64,000 nucleotides of DNA from positions 32,812 to 96,811 of the forward strand of contig RXIG01000028.1 in NCBI GenBank assembly GCA_004212155.1. The letters run 5' to 3'. Below, piece by piece: positions 17,404 to 25,361 of the stretch. The DNA is from an archaeon (lineage in GTDB: Archaea; Methanobacteriota_B; Thermococci; Methanofastidiosales; NM3). The notes below the pieces were generated by a model. It searched no databases and was not told the origin of the DNA. It was given only the letters and a program-made list of their open reading frames with translations. Every line of letters starts with the position of its first letter. The stretch's first letter is position 1. The translations under genes were made by a program, and so were the position numbers.

Positions 17404-18867
17404 GTGTTCATTATTAAATCTAATAAGAATTCAGATATAAAATCCAATTCTACTCAAGAAAAGGAAAAGAAAACGGATGTCACACTTAAAAATGAGATAG
17501 GCACCACAAAGTACATCGTACAGGCCACCATAGGTGCATCGGGCATTGTAGAACGCCCTGACGTAGTCGGTGCCATATTCGGCCAGACCGAGGGTCTGCT
17601 TGGCGACGACCTTGACCTGCGGGAACTCCAAAAGACCGGCAGGGTGGGTCGCATACGCGTGAGCATAGCCTCGAAGGGCGGAAAATCCTACGGTACCATC
17701 TCCATACCATCATCGCTTGACAAGATCGAGACTGCCGTGCTTGCGGCGTCGCTTGAGACCATCGACAGGGTAGGCCCCTGCGAGGCCAAGATCGCCGTCA
17801 CGAAAATCGAGGACGTACGGTCGTCCAAGCGTGCGTATGTCGTCGATCGTGCCAAGGAGATCCTCAAGGAGATGATGGACATCGAGGTGCCAGAGACGCA
17901 GGAGCTCACCGAGGAGGTCAAACAGGCCGTGCGGGTGAAACAGATTACCAAGTACGGTCCCGAAAGCCTTCCGGCAGGTCCGAACATAGACGATTCTGAC
18001 GCGATCATCATCTGCGAGGGTCGTGCTGATGTGCTCAATCTATTGAAGTATGGCATCAAGAACGCCATCGCTGTTGAGGGGACATCGATCCCCAAGTCCA
18101 TCGCCAAGCTTTCCAAGGAAAAGACCGTGACCGCGTTCATCGACGGTGACCGTGGCGGCGAGCTGATACTCCGCGAGCTCATGGAGGTCGGCGAGATAGA
18201 CTATCTCGCTCGCGCTCCGCCAGGCAAGGAAGTAGAGGATCTCACCCGAAAGGAAGTCTTCAAGGCGCTGCGAAACAAGGTTACCGCCGAACAGGCGCTC
18301 AACGAGCTGTTCGAGCGCACCGAGATTCCCAGTTCGCTGGTCAAGGAGGAACCCGTAGAGGAATCCCCACAACGACATGCGACCGCCAAGAATCTTCCGC
18401 CGCACCCTAAACCTCAGCCACCACCCGTTCCCACGTCACAGGAATCCTCGAAAGGGAGTAGCAAGAAGGACAAGGAAAAGCCTAAGGAACGCCCTAGGGA
18501 CAAGGAAAAGCCTAAGGAAAAGCCCCAATCCCCCAAGGAATCGCGCGAGCCAGAGGAGCTCGAGCAGTTCAAGGAGGTCATTGACAAGCTTCCCGGCACC
18601 CTTGATGCGTATATCCTCGACAAGGACCGCAACGTCAAGCTGAAGGTCTCGGTACGGGACCTCGTCGATGCGATGCGCTACACCGAGGATGTGGATGCAG
18701 TCGTGTTTGACGGAGTCATCACACAGAGGCTTGTCGATATAGCCGCGGAACGCTCCGTTCGCTATCTTGTTGGCGTGAAGGCTGGAAACATTACGAAGAA
18801 GCCGCTCAATCTGAAGGTGCTCTCGTTCAAGGACGTCATCTCAGACTGGCAATCATCAAACGAGTAG
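17404..18867 (+). CDS. dnaG: Archaeal DnaG-type primase, RNA exosome-associated
   Basis: Toprim protein with the archaeal DnaG core. From the start used here, the conserved part begins near residue 34 (TKYIVQATIG) with GAIFGQTEGLLG; the Toprim motifs follow as IICEGRADVLNLL and FIDGDRGG. In archaea DnaG mainly works with the exosome as a poly(A)-binding subunit, and has primase activity in vitro. Between about residues 320 and 385 is a Pro/Lys/Glu-rich linker with repeated DKEKPKE units, then a conserved C-terminal domain. Start is uncertain: the frame is open from TTG 17350; GGAGGTG at 17400-17406 points to ATT at 17410 or 17413. I list GTG 17404 as the nearest ordinary codon. Confidence 0.88.
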   Translation: MFIIKSNKNSDIKSNSTQEKEKKTDVTLKNEIGTTKYIVQATIGASGIVERPDVVGAIFGQTEGLLGDDLDLRELQKTGRVGRIRVSIASKGGKSYGTISIPSSLDKIETAVLAASLETIDRVGPCEAKIAVTKIEDVRSSKRAYVVDRAKEILKEMMDIEVPETQELTEEVKQAVRVKQITKYGPESLPAGPNIDDSDAIIICEGRADVLNLLKYGIKNAIAVEGTSIPKSIAKLSKEKTVTAFIDGDRGGELILRELMEVGEIDYLARAPPGKEVEDLTRKEVFKALRNKVTAEQALNELFERTEIPSSLVKEEPVEESPQRHATAKNLPPHPKPQPPPVPTSQESSKGSSKKDKEKPKERPRDKEKPKEKPQSPKESREPEELEQFKEVIDKLPGTLDAYILDKDRNVKLKVSVRDLVDAMRYTEDVDAVVFDGVITQRLVDIAAERSVRYLVGVKAGNITKKPLNLKVLSFKDVISDWQSSNE

Positions 18868-18872
18868 GCCAC

Positions 18873-18893
18873 CCGGCCACTCCCTCTTTTTTT
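18873..18893 (+). terminator. Terminator after dnaG
   Basis: A short GGCC-ACCC-GGCC hairpin is followed within a few bases by seven T residues at 18887-18893, just before the end of the convergent cobalamin adenosyltransferase gene. Confidence 0.4.
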
Positions 18894-18901
18894 ATCAACG
18901 A

Positions 18902-19411
18902 TCAGTAGTCAACACCCGCACGCGCAGGTATCCCTTCCGCATAGGGGTGCGACACCATAACGAACTTCGTGGCATAGTGGCACCGTTCGAGTATCCGCTC
19001 AGGTCCCGGCCTCCCCGTCATGATCAGTTCTGTATCCTCTTTTTTCCCATCGATGAGAGACAGCACATCGTCAACGCCGATGAGTCCGATTCCAACGGCA
19101 TTGAGGATCTCGTCTGCAACGACCATGTCTGCATGCCGCGATGCCTTCCTGCACATGTCCAATCCCCAGGATGCAAGCTCGTATTCCTCCTCGACCGGTT
19201 CCCTGTCAAATATGAATCCAAGCGTCCCCGTGCAATGATACGTGAATCCGGTGAATCGCTTAAGCATCATTATCTCGGATGAAGTGCCGTCCTTGAGGAA
19301 TTGTATGAACGATACGCTGTTTTCATTCCCGAGGGACCGCAGGGATAATCCCACTGCCCTGCTCGTCTTGCCGACACCTTTTCCAAAGTACGCGTGCACC
19401 AATCCGTTCAT
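18902..19411 (-). CDS. cobO: Cob(I)alamin / corrinoid adenosyltransferase, CobA (BtuR) type
   Basis: 169 residues. The P-loop GKGVGKTSRA at residues 10-19 and the following VSFIQFLK strand are those of the BtuR/CobA/CobO family, which transfers the adenosyl group of ATP to reduced corrinoid. VVADEILNAV near residue 98 and the TGRPGP loop near 132 complete the family pattern. It implies use or salvage of adenosylcobalamin. No other cobalamin gene is in the window. A TATA element centred 27 bases before the ATG suggests a leaderless mRNA. Confidence 0.92.
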   Translation of the reverse strand: MNGLVHAYFGKGVGKTSRAVGLSLRSLGNENSVSFIQFLKDGTSSEIMMLKRFTGFTYHCTGTLGFIFDREPVEEEYELASWGLDMCRKASRHADMVVADEILNAVGIGLIGVDDVLSLIDGKKEDTELIMTGRPGPERILERCHYATKFVMVSHPYAEGIPARAGVDY

Positions 19412-19715
19412 GAAGTATGGTGGAGGGCGTACTTTTTAATATATGTGCCAAGTGGACTTGTTCTCAAAAAAGATGGTCACGTGGACGTTGAGTTCCAATA
19501 GGGCGGCCATGGGGTGTGCATGATATGCGCACACAATATGAATTATGTTCAATGAGCATAATTGGAACATGCGGAACAGTATGTACATGTGCGATGGGAT
19601 TCTACTATTGCCCCATGCCCATTCCTTGATAATTTCGTGCTTAGAACTACTCGTTTTACGCAAAGACAAAGACTCCAAAAAGTTTATATAACAACTTATA
19701 ATAGCGATACTACCT
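19412..19715. other. Intergenic region between cobO and tRNA-Met
   Basis: Holds two outward promoters: CATATATTAAAAAG (19432-19445, minus strand) for cobO and TTTATATAA (19683-19691, plus strand) for tRNA-Met. Between them is an inverted repeat AATTATG/CATAATT with a nine-base loop near 19541-19563. An 80-codon frame on the minus strand (19436-19678) has no coding character that I can see. Confidence 0.4.
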
Positions 19716-19836
19716 GCCGGGGTGGCTTAGGCTGGTTATAGCGCTCGACTCATAAGTTAGTTGGCATTTGGATTCATGCGCTGATGTCTCGAGCTGAGAA
19801 ATCGAGAGGCCGCGGGTTCAAGTCCCGCCCCCGGCA
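19716..19836 (+). tRNA. Elongator tRNA-Met (CAU) with intron
   Basis: Acceptor GCCGGGG pairs with CCCCGGC; anticodon stem CTCGA/TCGAG; loop CTCATA-A with anticodon CAT; T arm GCGGG/CCCGC around TTCAAGT; discriminator A. The anticodon loop is interrupted after position 37 by an intron of about 46 bases (19755-19800), the usual archaeal site, to be removed by the splicing endonuclease. GCCGGGG and the G-C first pair argue for elongator rather than initiator tRNA. TATA at 19683-19691. Confidence 0.9.
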
Positions 19837-19853
19837 CCTTTCTTGGTGGGACC

Positions 19854-20576
19854 ATGGCATATCATGGCGGATACGAGCGGTCGGCCCCCTATTACGATGT
19901 CTTTGACAGCAAACCTAATATTGCGTTTTTCTTGTCACGTGTCTGTCCCGGGTCCATCGTTGCCGATGTCGGCGCAGGCACCGGGCGCATCACGCTGCCC
20001 CTCGCGTCCCTCGCATCGCATGTCTATGCCATCGAACCATCCCCCGCCATGAGCGCCATACTTGAACGAAACGTAGCCCAGTGCGACAATGTGACCGTCA
20101 TCGCGTCTGATGCACAGTCGTTTTCCCTTCCAAAACAGTGTGATGTCACGGTGCTATCCGGGGTCTATGACCATTTTCTGAACGACGATGAGCGCAAGGC
20201 TTCGTTGAGCGCGATCTACGAGTGCCTCAAGCCAGGAGGGATCCTTTTGATGGATGCGTATATCGGCAGCGACGCGTCATCACCACAACGATTGGTCGAT
20301 GAATGTCACGACGGGCCGATGACATACCTGCGATACATTGGGCGCAGCGCAGATGACGGGGTCGTGAACGTATCGCTCAGGTATGAGGCTTATCGAGACG
20401 GAATGCTCGTTTCCAGCGTCTCTGAGCGGTCTCCCGTCTCGGTCTCAACACCTGAGGGAGTAAGAAAAATGCTCGGACACACGGGGTTTTGCATTGAGCA
20501 CATATGGTGCGACTATGCAGGCACGCCCTTCGAAGATGGTTCGGACACACTCGTCGTGAAAGCACGGCGCCGCTAG
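19854..20576 (+). CDS. Class I SAM-dependent methyltransferase
   Basis: 240 residues with the Rossmann-type methyltransferase pattern: motif I VADVGAGTGRITLPLA near residues 36-51, acidic motif II YAIEPS, motif III SDAQSF and motif IV DVTVLSGVYDHF, then the LKPGGILLMD strand. The substrate is unknown; the architecture is that of the UbiE/Methyltransf_11 group acting on small molecules. It begins 17 bases after the tRNA-Met gene, and its ATG follows GGTGGG. The 3' end overlaps the convergent Nif3-like gene by four bases. Confidence 0.85.
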   Translation: MAYHGGYERSAPYYDVFDSKPNIAFFLSRVCPGSIVADVGAGTGRITLPLASLASHVYAIEPSPAMSAILERNVAQCDNVTVIASDAQSFSLPKQCDVTVLSGVYDHFLNDDERKASLSAIYECLKPGGILLMDAYIGSDASSPQRLVDECHDGPMTYLRYIGRSADDGVVNVSLRYEAYRDGMLVSSVSERSPVSVSTPEGVRKMLGHTGFCIEHIWCDYAGTPFEDGSDTLVVKARRR

Positions 20577-21337
20577 CTCACGTCGTCATGGTAATGGAGC
20601 GTATGCCATGGCTTTGCAGGGGTCATTACATTAATGTCGATGTCGGGGACGAGATGGCCAAGTTCACGTGCGCACTGTTCCACGCCAGGCATCTCAGTCT
20701 CACGGTGACCCGCATCGATGAGCGTAATGCCCAGATCTATGCCTTTGAGCGCCGCATGGTGCTTGAGGTCGCCTGAGAGGATGGTCGTGATGCCCTGCCT
20801 GGCGCATGCCTCTATGACATCCTCGTGGAATCCCGAACCTGGCAGTGCGGCCACCCTGTCTAGCTTACTTGCGTTTCCAACGATACGTATATCGGTGGTG
20901 TGCAACTGCAACTCCAGGAAGCTAACAAACTCATCGATGGTCTCATACTCCACCTTGCCCGTACGCATTTGTGGGGTAGACATCTCGTCCTCATCGAGAC
21001 CGATGCGCTGTGCTAGCGCCCATGAGACGCCCCGGGGTGCGAAATCTAGCGATGTATGCGCGGCGTAGAATGTTTGATCCCGTTTGAGGAGAAGCGCCAC
21101 CTTGTCCTTTATGTCAAGCTCGATGCGCCTTAAGGGGCTGAAAATGAGTGGGTGGTGGCTCACGATGAAGTCGCATTTTACAGATTGTATGGCATCGATC
21201 GTGGGGTCGAGCATGACCGTGACGTCTGACACATCGTCCTTGCCATCGATGAGCACGCCGCAGTTGTCCCACGATTCCATGCAAAAGGGTGGTGCGATCG
21301 CTTCCATAGCAGATATGACATCAGCCTTGTCGACCAT
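20573..21337 (-). CDS. Nif3-like dinuclear metal-centre protein (DUF34)
   Basis: 254 residues of the Nif3/YbgI family. Metal-ligand segments are visible: DNCGVLI near residue 24, SHHPLIF near 60, YAAHTSLD near 90, and DAGHRETEMPG near 215 where the C-terminal His and Glu complete the site. The family is widespread; GTP cyclohydrolase-like and metal-insertion roles have been proposed but none is settled. It starts one base after the FKBP gene ends, so the two form an operon. Confidence 0.9.
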   Translation of the reverse strand: MVDKADVISAMEAIAPPFCMESWDNCGVLIDGKDDVSDVTVMLDPTIDAIQSVKCDFIVSHHPLIFSPLRRIELDIKDKVALLLKRDQTFYAAHTSLDFAPRGVSWALAQRIGLDEDEMSTPQMRTGKVEYETIDEFVSFLELQLHTTDIRIVGNASKLDRVAALPGSGFHEDVIEACARQGITTILSGDLKHHAALKGIDLGITLIDAGHRETEMPGVEQCARELGHLVPDIDINVMTPAKPWHTLHYHDDVS

Positions 21338-21338
21338 T

Positions 21339-23081
21339 TCATGCCACCTTCTTCACGGCAACGACGCGCAGCTTGAACTTGAGCGTCTTACCGGCCATTG
21401 GGTGGTTCGTGTCCACAATGAACGCGTCGTCGGTGATCTCGATGATCGTGCCATTGCCAAATCTGTCGTCCACCTCGTAGTCGTCGGGATCGAACGATAC
21501 GACGATCGTTTCCTCACCCACATGCGCAGTAGCAGCCTCGCCACGGATGGGCACCATTGTGCCATCCTCTGTCACACGTTCTATTGTGAATGCATCCTCC
21601 GACTCGTCGATGATCTTGGTCTGGAGGTTCTCGTATGTGAAGACCTCGCCAACCTCCTTGAGGGACGTCACCTCGATGGAGACCGTGCTACCCGATACTG
21701 AGACGATGGTGCCCTGGCCAAAGGGAAGCTCGACCTGGTTTCCCTCGTAGGGCTCGCCCTGGTAACTGCTCATGAACTCCTCTGTCGTCATGGTGAAATC
21801 TTTTTCGAGCGTCTCTATGATGGGATACTCGCCCACCAAAAACGTCACCTCGTTGACCTTGTCCTCGTCCCACTCGCCGTAACCTTCCTCCGGCGGCACG
21901 GTGATCGTCTTCTCATCGCCGATGCCCATGCCTTTGAGCGCCTCGTTGACTCCCGTTATCATTGTCTGGGTGTTTTGCAGCGTGGTACCCGGCTTGATCG
22001 TCAGTGCGACGGATTTGTGGGCGTTTGAGTTATCAAGAGGCATGTCGGGCGTGACTTCCTCGACGTCAACGAACGTGGAGTCGAACACCTCGCCGTCCTC
22101 GTAATATCCAATGTAGCGCATCTTCACGAAATCGCCTGCCTCGGCGGTCCACTCATCGGCGTCAATGACGCCTTTCTCAATGGACTCTACCCTGACCTTG
22201 TAATTGTAATGGTCGAGTTCCACTTGCATCTCATCTTCAGATACCTCGGTGACATGCACAGGCACCCATGTATTGAACTTGTTGATGAAAAACGTCACGT
22301 CGGTCTCGCCCTCGTAGCGAACGTGGATCTTCTCGTCTGTCTTCTCGGTAACTGTCGCCTTGCCGTATTCGAGATAGAGCTCACCGCCGACCTCACACAC
22401 TACTTCATAGGTGACATTCGTATCGTCGAATTCGATCACTTCGATGGTCATGCTCTCGGTCTCATACTCCGCCCCTACCTCGGGTTCGCCGAATTCGTTC
22501 TCAAAGGCGGAAAGCGACACCGTTCCGAATCTGTCTATCTCCGTGTCGCGTGACAGGCTAAATGTTCGTTCTTCCCCATGGAGTATGCTCTCATTCTCGC
22601 CCAAAATCAATTCTGCGGGAATCGAGATCTCAGTTGTCTTGCCCTTTTTAAGACCTACGAGCATGGCATCATTCCAATAGAGCGGCAACATCACGCCCTG
22701 CACGTTCTTGTACCCGCCTATGGTGAGCCTCTGCGGATTCTTGAGTCTGTTGTCATCGAGCGGCGTATCCACGGTGACGCTGTCCGGATTAGGAACGATC
22801 GTGTGCTGTATCACCTGTCCTGTATCGTAATAGCATATGAAGTTGAATCGTACCTCATCACCCCGCTCAACGGTCGATCTCGCCTCTGTGGATGACCGAT
22901 AGAGCAGTACGCCGGAGACGATGACAATTACAATGAGGGCGAGCGTTATGCCCGTCTTTAGCTGGTTCCGATATTTATACGTTAGCTTGTTCTTGCTGTG
23001 CTTTCGGATATGCTTCTCGCTCTTTCGTTTCTTGAGTTTAGAAGTTTTTCGTGGCGGAGGGGTATACTTCTTTGAGACCAT
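21339..23081 (-). CDS. Membrane-anchored SlyD/FKBP-type peptidyl-prolyl isomerase, two FKBP-like units
   Basis: 580 residues. A very basic N-terminal 45 residues (many Lys, Arg, His) precede one transmembrane helix (ITLALIVIVIVSGVLLY); the basic start should stay in the cytoplasm and the rest lie outside. Two FKBP-like units follow. The first, about residues 70-310, is degenerate. The second, about 310-430, has MRYIGYYEDGEVFDST, VNEALKGMGIGDEKTITVPPEEGYG. The C-terminal 150 residues contain the SlyD-type VDTNHPMAGKTL motif. It likely assists folding of exported proteins. Start at 23081 follows GGTGA; in operon with the Nif3-like gene. Confidence 0.85.
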   Translation of the reverse strand: MVSKKYTPPPRKTSKLKKRKSEKHIRKHSKNKLTYKYRNQLKTGITLALIVIVIVSGVLLYRSSTEARSTVERGDEVRFNFICYYDTGQVIQHTIVPNPDSVTVDTPLDDNRLKNPQRLTIGGYKNVQGVMLPLYWNDAMLVGLKKGKTTEISIPAELILGENESILHGEERTFSLSRDTEIDRFGTVSLSAFENEFGEPEVGAEYETESMTIEVIEFDDTNVTYEVVCEVGGELYLEYGKATVTEKTDEKIHVRYEGETDVTFFINKFNTWVPVHVTEVSEDEMQVELDHYNYKVRVESIEKGVIDADEWTAEAGDFVKMRYIGYYEDGEVFDSTFVDVEEVTPDMPLDNSNAHKSVALTIKPGTTLQNTQTMITGVNEALKGMGIGDEKTITVPPEEGYGEWDEDKVNEVTFLVGEYPIIETLEKDFTMTTEEFMSSYQGEPYEGNQVELPFGQGTIVSVSGSTVSIEVTSLKEVGEVFTYENLQTKIIDESEDAFTIERVTEDGTMVPIRGEAATAHVGEETIVVSFDPDDYEVDDRFGNGTIIEITDDAFIVDTNHPMAGKTLKFKLRVVAVKKVA

Positions 23082-23518
23082 CGGTTCACCGACAAAACGG
23101 TACAATGGAATCATATAAATATTATGGTGGTAAGCTGCTGTGGCTTTGCATGCAAAGCCCTATATCTTCAAGTGCATTCGCACGCTGTGCTAAACGGCAG
23201 GCGTGCAGGATACAATATTGTCCCATTTATCCCCTCGCACGCGCATCAGGAAATGCGTTTCCCACTATGGACAGCCGCATTAAAATCGGTCACTACGCAG
23301 AACCATCATTCGTATTCTATACGCATTATGCAACGAACTAAGATGGAGACCCATAAATGGAATATGCAGGGGGATGAGTATAACAATTGAGATAGAAAAA
23401 GATTTATTTATATTCGTCTATGGGGACTTTATCTCCGATATCGACTTTATGTGCAAAACCCGCCGCTGCAAAAAGCTTTTTTAATATGACTAGGAATCTA
23501 TTCGTAGGTGTAGGCCTC
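23082..23518. other. Intergenic region between the divergent FKBP and CARDB genes
   Basis: Contains a TATA element for FKBP on the minus strand (23111-23124), a perfect 18-base palindrome at 23142-23159, and an A-T-rich AGCTTTTTTAATATG element (near 23474-23488) about 31 bases before the CARDB start. Short overlapping plus-strand frames (23051-23390) have no ribosome-binding site and no recognisable product. Confidence 0.4.
23142..23159. repeat. Perfect 18-base palindrome
   Basis: GGCTTTGCATGCAAAGCC is its own reverse complement. It lies 18-35 bases upstream of the TATA element of the FKBP gene, where an archaeal activator could bind, or could form a short hairpin in a transcript. Confidence 0.5.
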
Positions 23519-24664
23519 ATGAAACGATTCGTTCTCATAACACTGTTCCTCCTGGCTTCGCTTCCAGCGCTCACAAGTGCCACCGAGGCTGAGTTTGCCC
23601 TCGACGTGACCATCGAGGAGGTGACACCCGCCAAGGTATATGTGGGCGACACGGTCAACGTCACGCTCAACATAGCCAATGTTTCAGAATCTGACGGCGA
23701 GAAGTTGTGGGATGCCACCATCTTCATCGACGAGTCCATACTCGATGAGACGGTTCGTGAATCGATTACCATCAACGATCCCGATGGCGCGCCCATAGAA
23801 TATGGTGGTACCCAGCATCCAGGTGACGAGTTATGGCCTGGCGAGACCACGTCGGCCGAGCTCTCGTTCACGCTCGATGACGATGCGCCCGGGGGAACGT
23901 ATTACATCCCCTTTGTCATCACGGGAAAACGGGGTCCGTGCCCCCAGGGCTGCCATCCGTGGAGGGAAGAGGTGGTGACGCTGTCCTTGAACGTCATCCA
24001 CGGGCTTCCTGCGCTGAGCCTGTCGGTATCATCTGACAATGTCGCCGCCGAGGGCGAGACGCTCAACGTTGACTTCTCAGTGCGCAATCTCGGTTCCGCG
24101 CCCGCATACAATGTCAAGGCTGAGGTAAAAAGCGATTACTCGTCGCTTGTGAGCCAGGTCAACATACCTGGCGATGTTGATACGCTCGAGCCCAACGATG
24201 CCCTCGAAGGGAGCGTTGCCATATTCACGTCTTCACTAGGCGAGGGCGAGTACGAATTGCGTCTTGATGTCAGCTTCGAGGACACGAAAGGGACACAATA
24301 TGTCAAACAGAAGACATTTTCCCTCTCCATACTCCCGTCACAGCAGGCCAGCTTTGAACAGCAGGGCGATGATGCATACGATGAGGGAGTCGCACTTCTC
24401 GAGGCCGATGACTTCAAGGGGGCGATCATGCTCTTTTCTCAGGCCAAACAGCTCTATGTGCTTTCAGAAAATGATGACAAGGCGGCACAGTGCGAACAAA
24501 AAGTCGATGACGCATATCAACAGCTTGAGACGGCACTAACGCCCGAGCCTGTCGAGGAGAATGAGAACTATCTGCTCCTCATTGGCCTGTTCACAGGTGC
24601 GGCCGCAGCATTCCTTGGGTTGACGGCAGGCATGATACGGCGCAGAAGGTCTGCTAATAGGTGA
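23519..24664 (+). CDS. Surface protein with CARDB/COG1361-type beta domains and TPR-like segment
   Basis: 381 residues. Signal peptide at 1-20 (MKRFVLITLFLLASLPALTSA), then two immunoglobulin-like beta domains: about 24-145 (VYVGDTVNVTLNIANVSES) and about 150-270 (SLSVSSDNVAAEGETLNVDFSVRNLG), the CARDB pattern of archaeal cell-surface proteins. Residues about 280-340 are a TPR-like helical segment (GDDAYDEGVALLEADDFKGAIMLF). A transmembrane helix at about 350-372 and a basic tail anchor it. Start at 23519 rather than 23420 because the signal peptide begins there, after GGTG. It overlaps the convergent membrane regulator by 11 bases. Confidence 0.8.
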   Translation: MKRFVLITLFLLASLPALTSATEAEFALDVTIEEVTPAKVYVGDTVNVTLNIANVSESDGEKLWDATIFIDESILDETVRESITINDPDGAPIEYGGTQHPGDELWPGETTSAELSFTLDDDAPGGTYYIPFVITGKRGPCPQGCHPWREEVVTLSLNVIHGLPALSLSVSSDNVAAEGETLNVDFSVRNLGSAPAYNVKAEVKSDYSSLVSQVNIPGDVDTLEPNDALEGSVAIFTSSLGEGEYELRLDVSFEDTKGTQYVKQKTFSLSILPSQQASFEQQGDDAYDEGVALLEADDFKGAIMLFSQAKQLYVLSENDDKAAQCEQKVDDAYQQLETALTPEPVEENENYLLLIGLFTGAAAAFLGLTAGMIRRRRSANR

Positions 24665-25301
24665 GGGCGGCTTGGGCCGCTTTTCTCTTCTTGTATGCGA
24701 CGTAGCCCATCATGATGCCTATCGACACGATCGCGGCAACGATGACGATACCAGCTATGATCTCAGTCGATGGGAGCGTGTAGGCGGTCTCTGACATCTC
24801 AGCCGCGTTGACAAGGATGTCGCCCCCTTCCTCAGGTGGAGGTGCCTTGAACACGTCCGGGTAGACCGTGACCTTTTTGGAGAAGAGCGCCAGGAGCGCG
24901 CCGGACAACGTGGCACCTATCAGCGATGATATGCCTATGAGCTTTGCAGATAAAGGGGAACGGACCGTGCTTGCAACAACGTTCTTTGCAGCCTCATCTG
25001 ATGGTGGGACGATAAGTATCGCCTGTTTTGAAGGCCCGTAATACTTGATCTCCCTGAACTTCTTCGAGAGCTCTGTGTCAACGACCTTTATGAGCCCTGC
25101 CTCTCTGAGGCGTTCTATGTGGAAAAGCACCGTGGAAAGCCCCATATCAAGTTCGTTTGCAATGTCTGTCGTGCTCTTCTTTCCCTCGAATATGCACTCG
25201 AGCACCTGGCGTCCTTTGTCGTTAGCTATCTCCATGGCAACGATCTTTGCCCTCTCATCCTTCATGGAGACGACGTGAAATAGCTCACTGAAGTCGTTCA
25301 T
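24654..25301 (-). CDS. Membrane-bound winged-helix regulator, ArsR-like
   Basis: 215 residues. The N-terminal 95 residues are a winged helix-turn-helix of the ArsR group: KGRQVLECIFEGKKSTTDIANELDMGLSTVLFHIERLREAGLI, then a beta wing ending in YYGPS. Two transmembrane helices follow, about 118-138 (LIGISSLIGATLSGALLALF) and about 180-203 (IIAGIVIVAAIVSIGIMMGYVAY), with an external loop of about 40 residues between them. Such proteins can sense membrane or external signals and bind DNA directly. The target is unknown; the convergent CARDB surface protein is an obvious candidate partner by position only. Confidence 0.8.
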   Translation of the reverse strand: MNDFSELFHVVSMKDERAKIVAMEIANDKGRQVLECIFEGKKSTTDIANELDMGLSTVLFHIERLREAGLIKVVDTELSKKFREIKYYGPSKQAILIVPPSDEAAKNVVASTVRSPLSAKLIGISSLIGATLSGALLALFSKKVTVYPDVFKAPPPEEGGDILVNAAEMSETAYTLPSTEIIAGIVIVAAIVSIGIMMGYVAYKKRKAAQAALTY

Positions 25302-25361
25302 ACACCTACTATGATCGTTCGAGAATAAAAACTATTTCATATGCTTCAATGAGTGTTGAAG

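Noticed and set aside
19436-19678. 80-codon minus-strand frame between cobO and tRNA-Met
   Set aside because: No ribosome-binding site, no recognisable domain, and the region holds two promoters and inverted repeats.
23051-23390. Short plus-strand frames between the FKBP and CARDB genes
   Set aside because: They overlap each other and the FKBP start, lack start signals, and the products look random.
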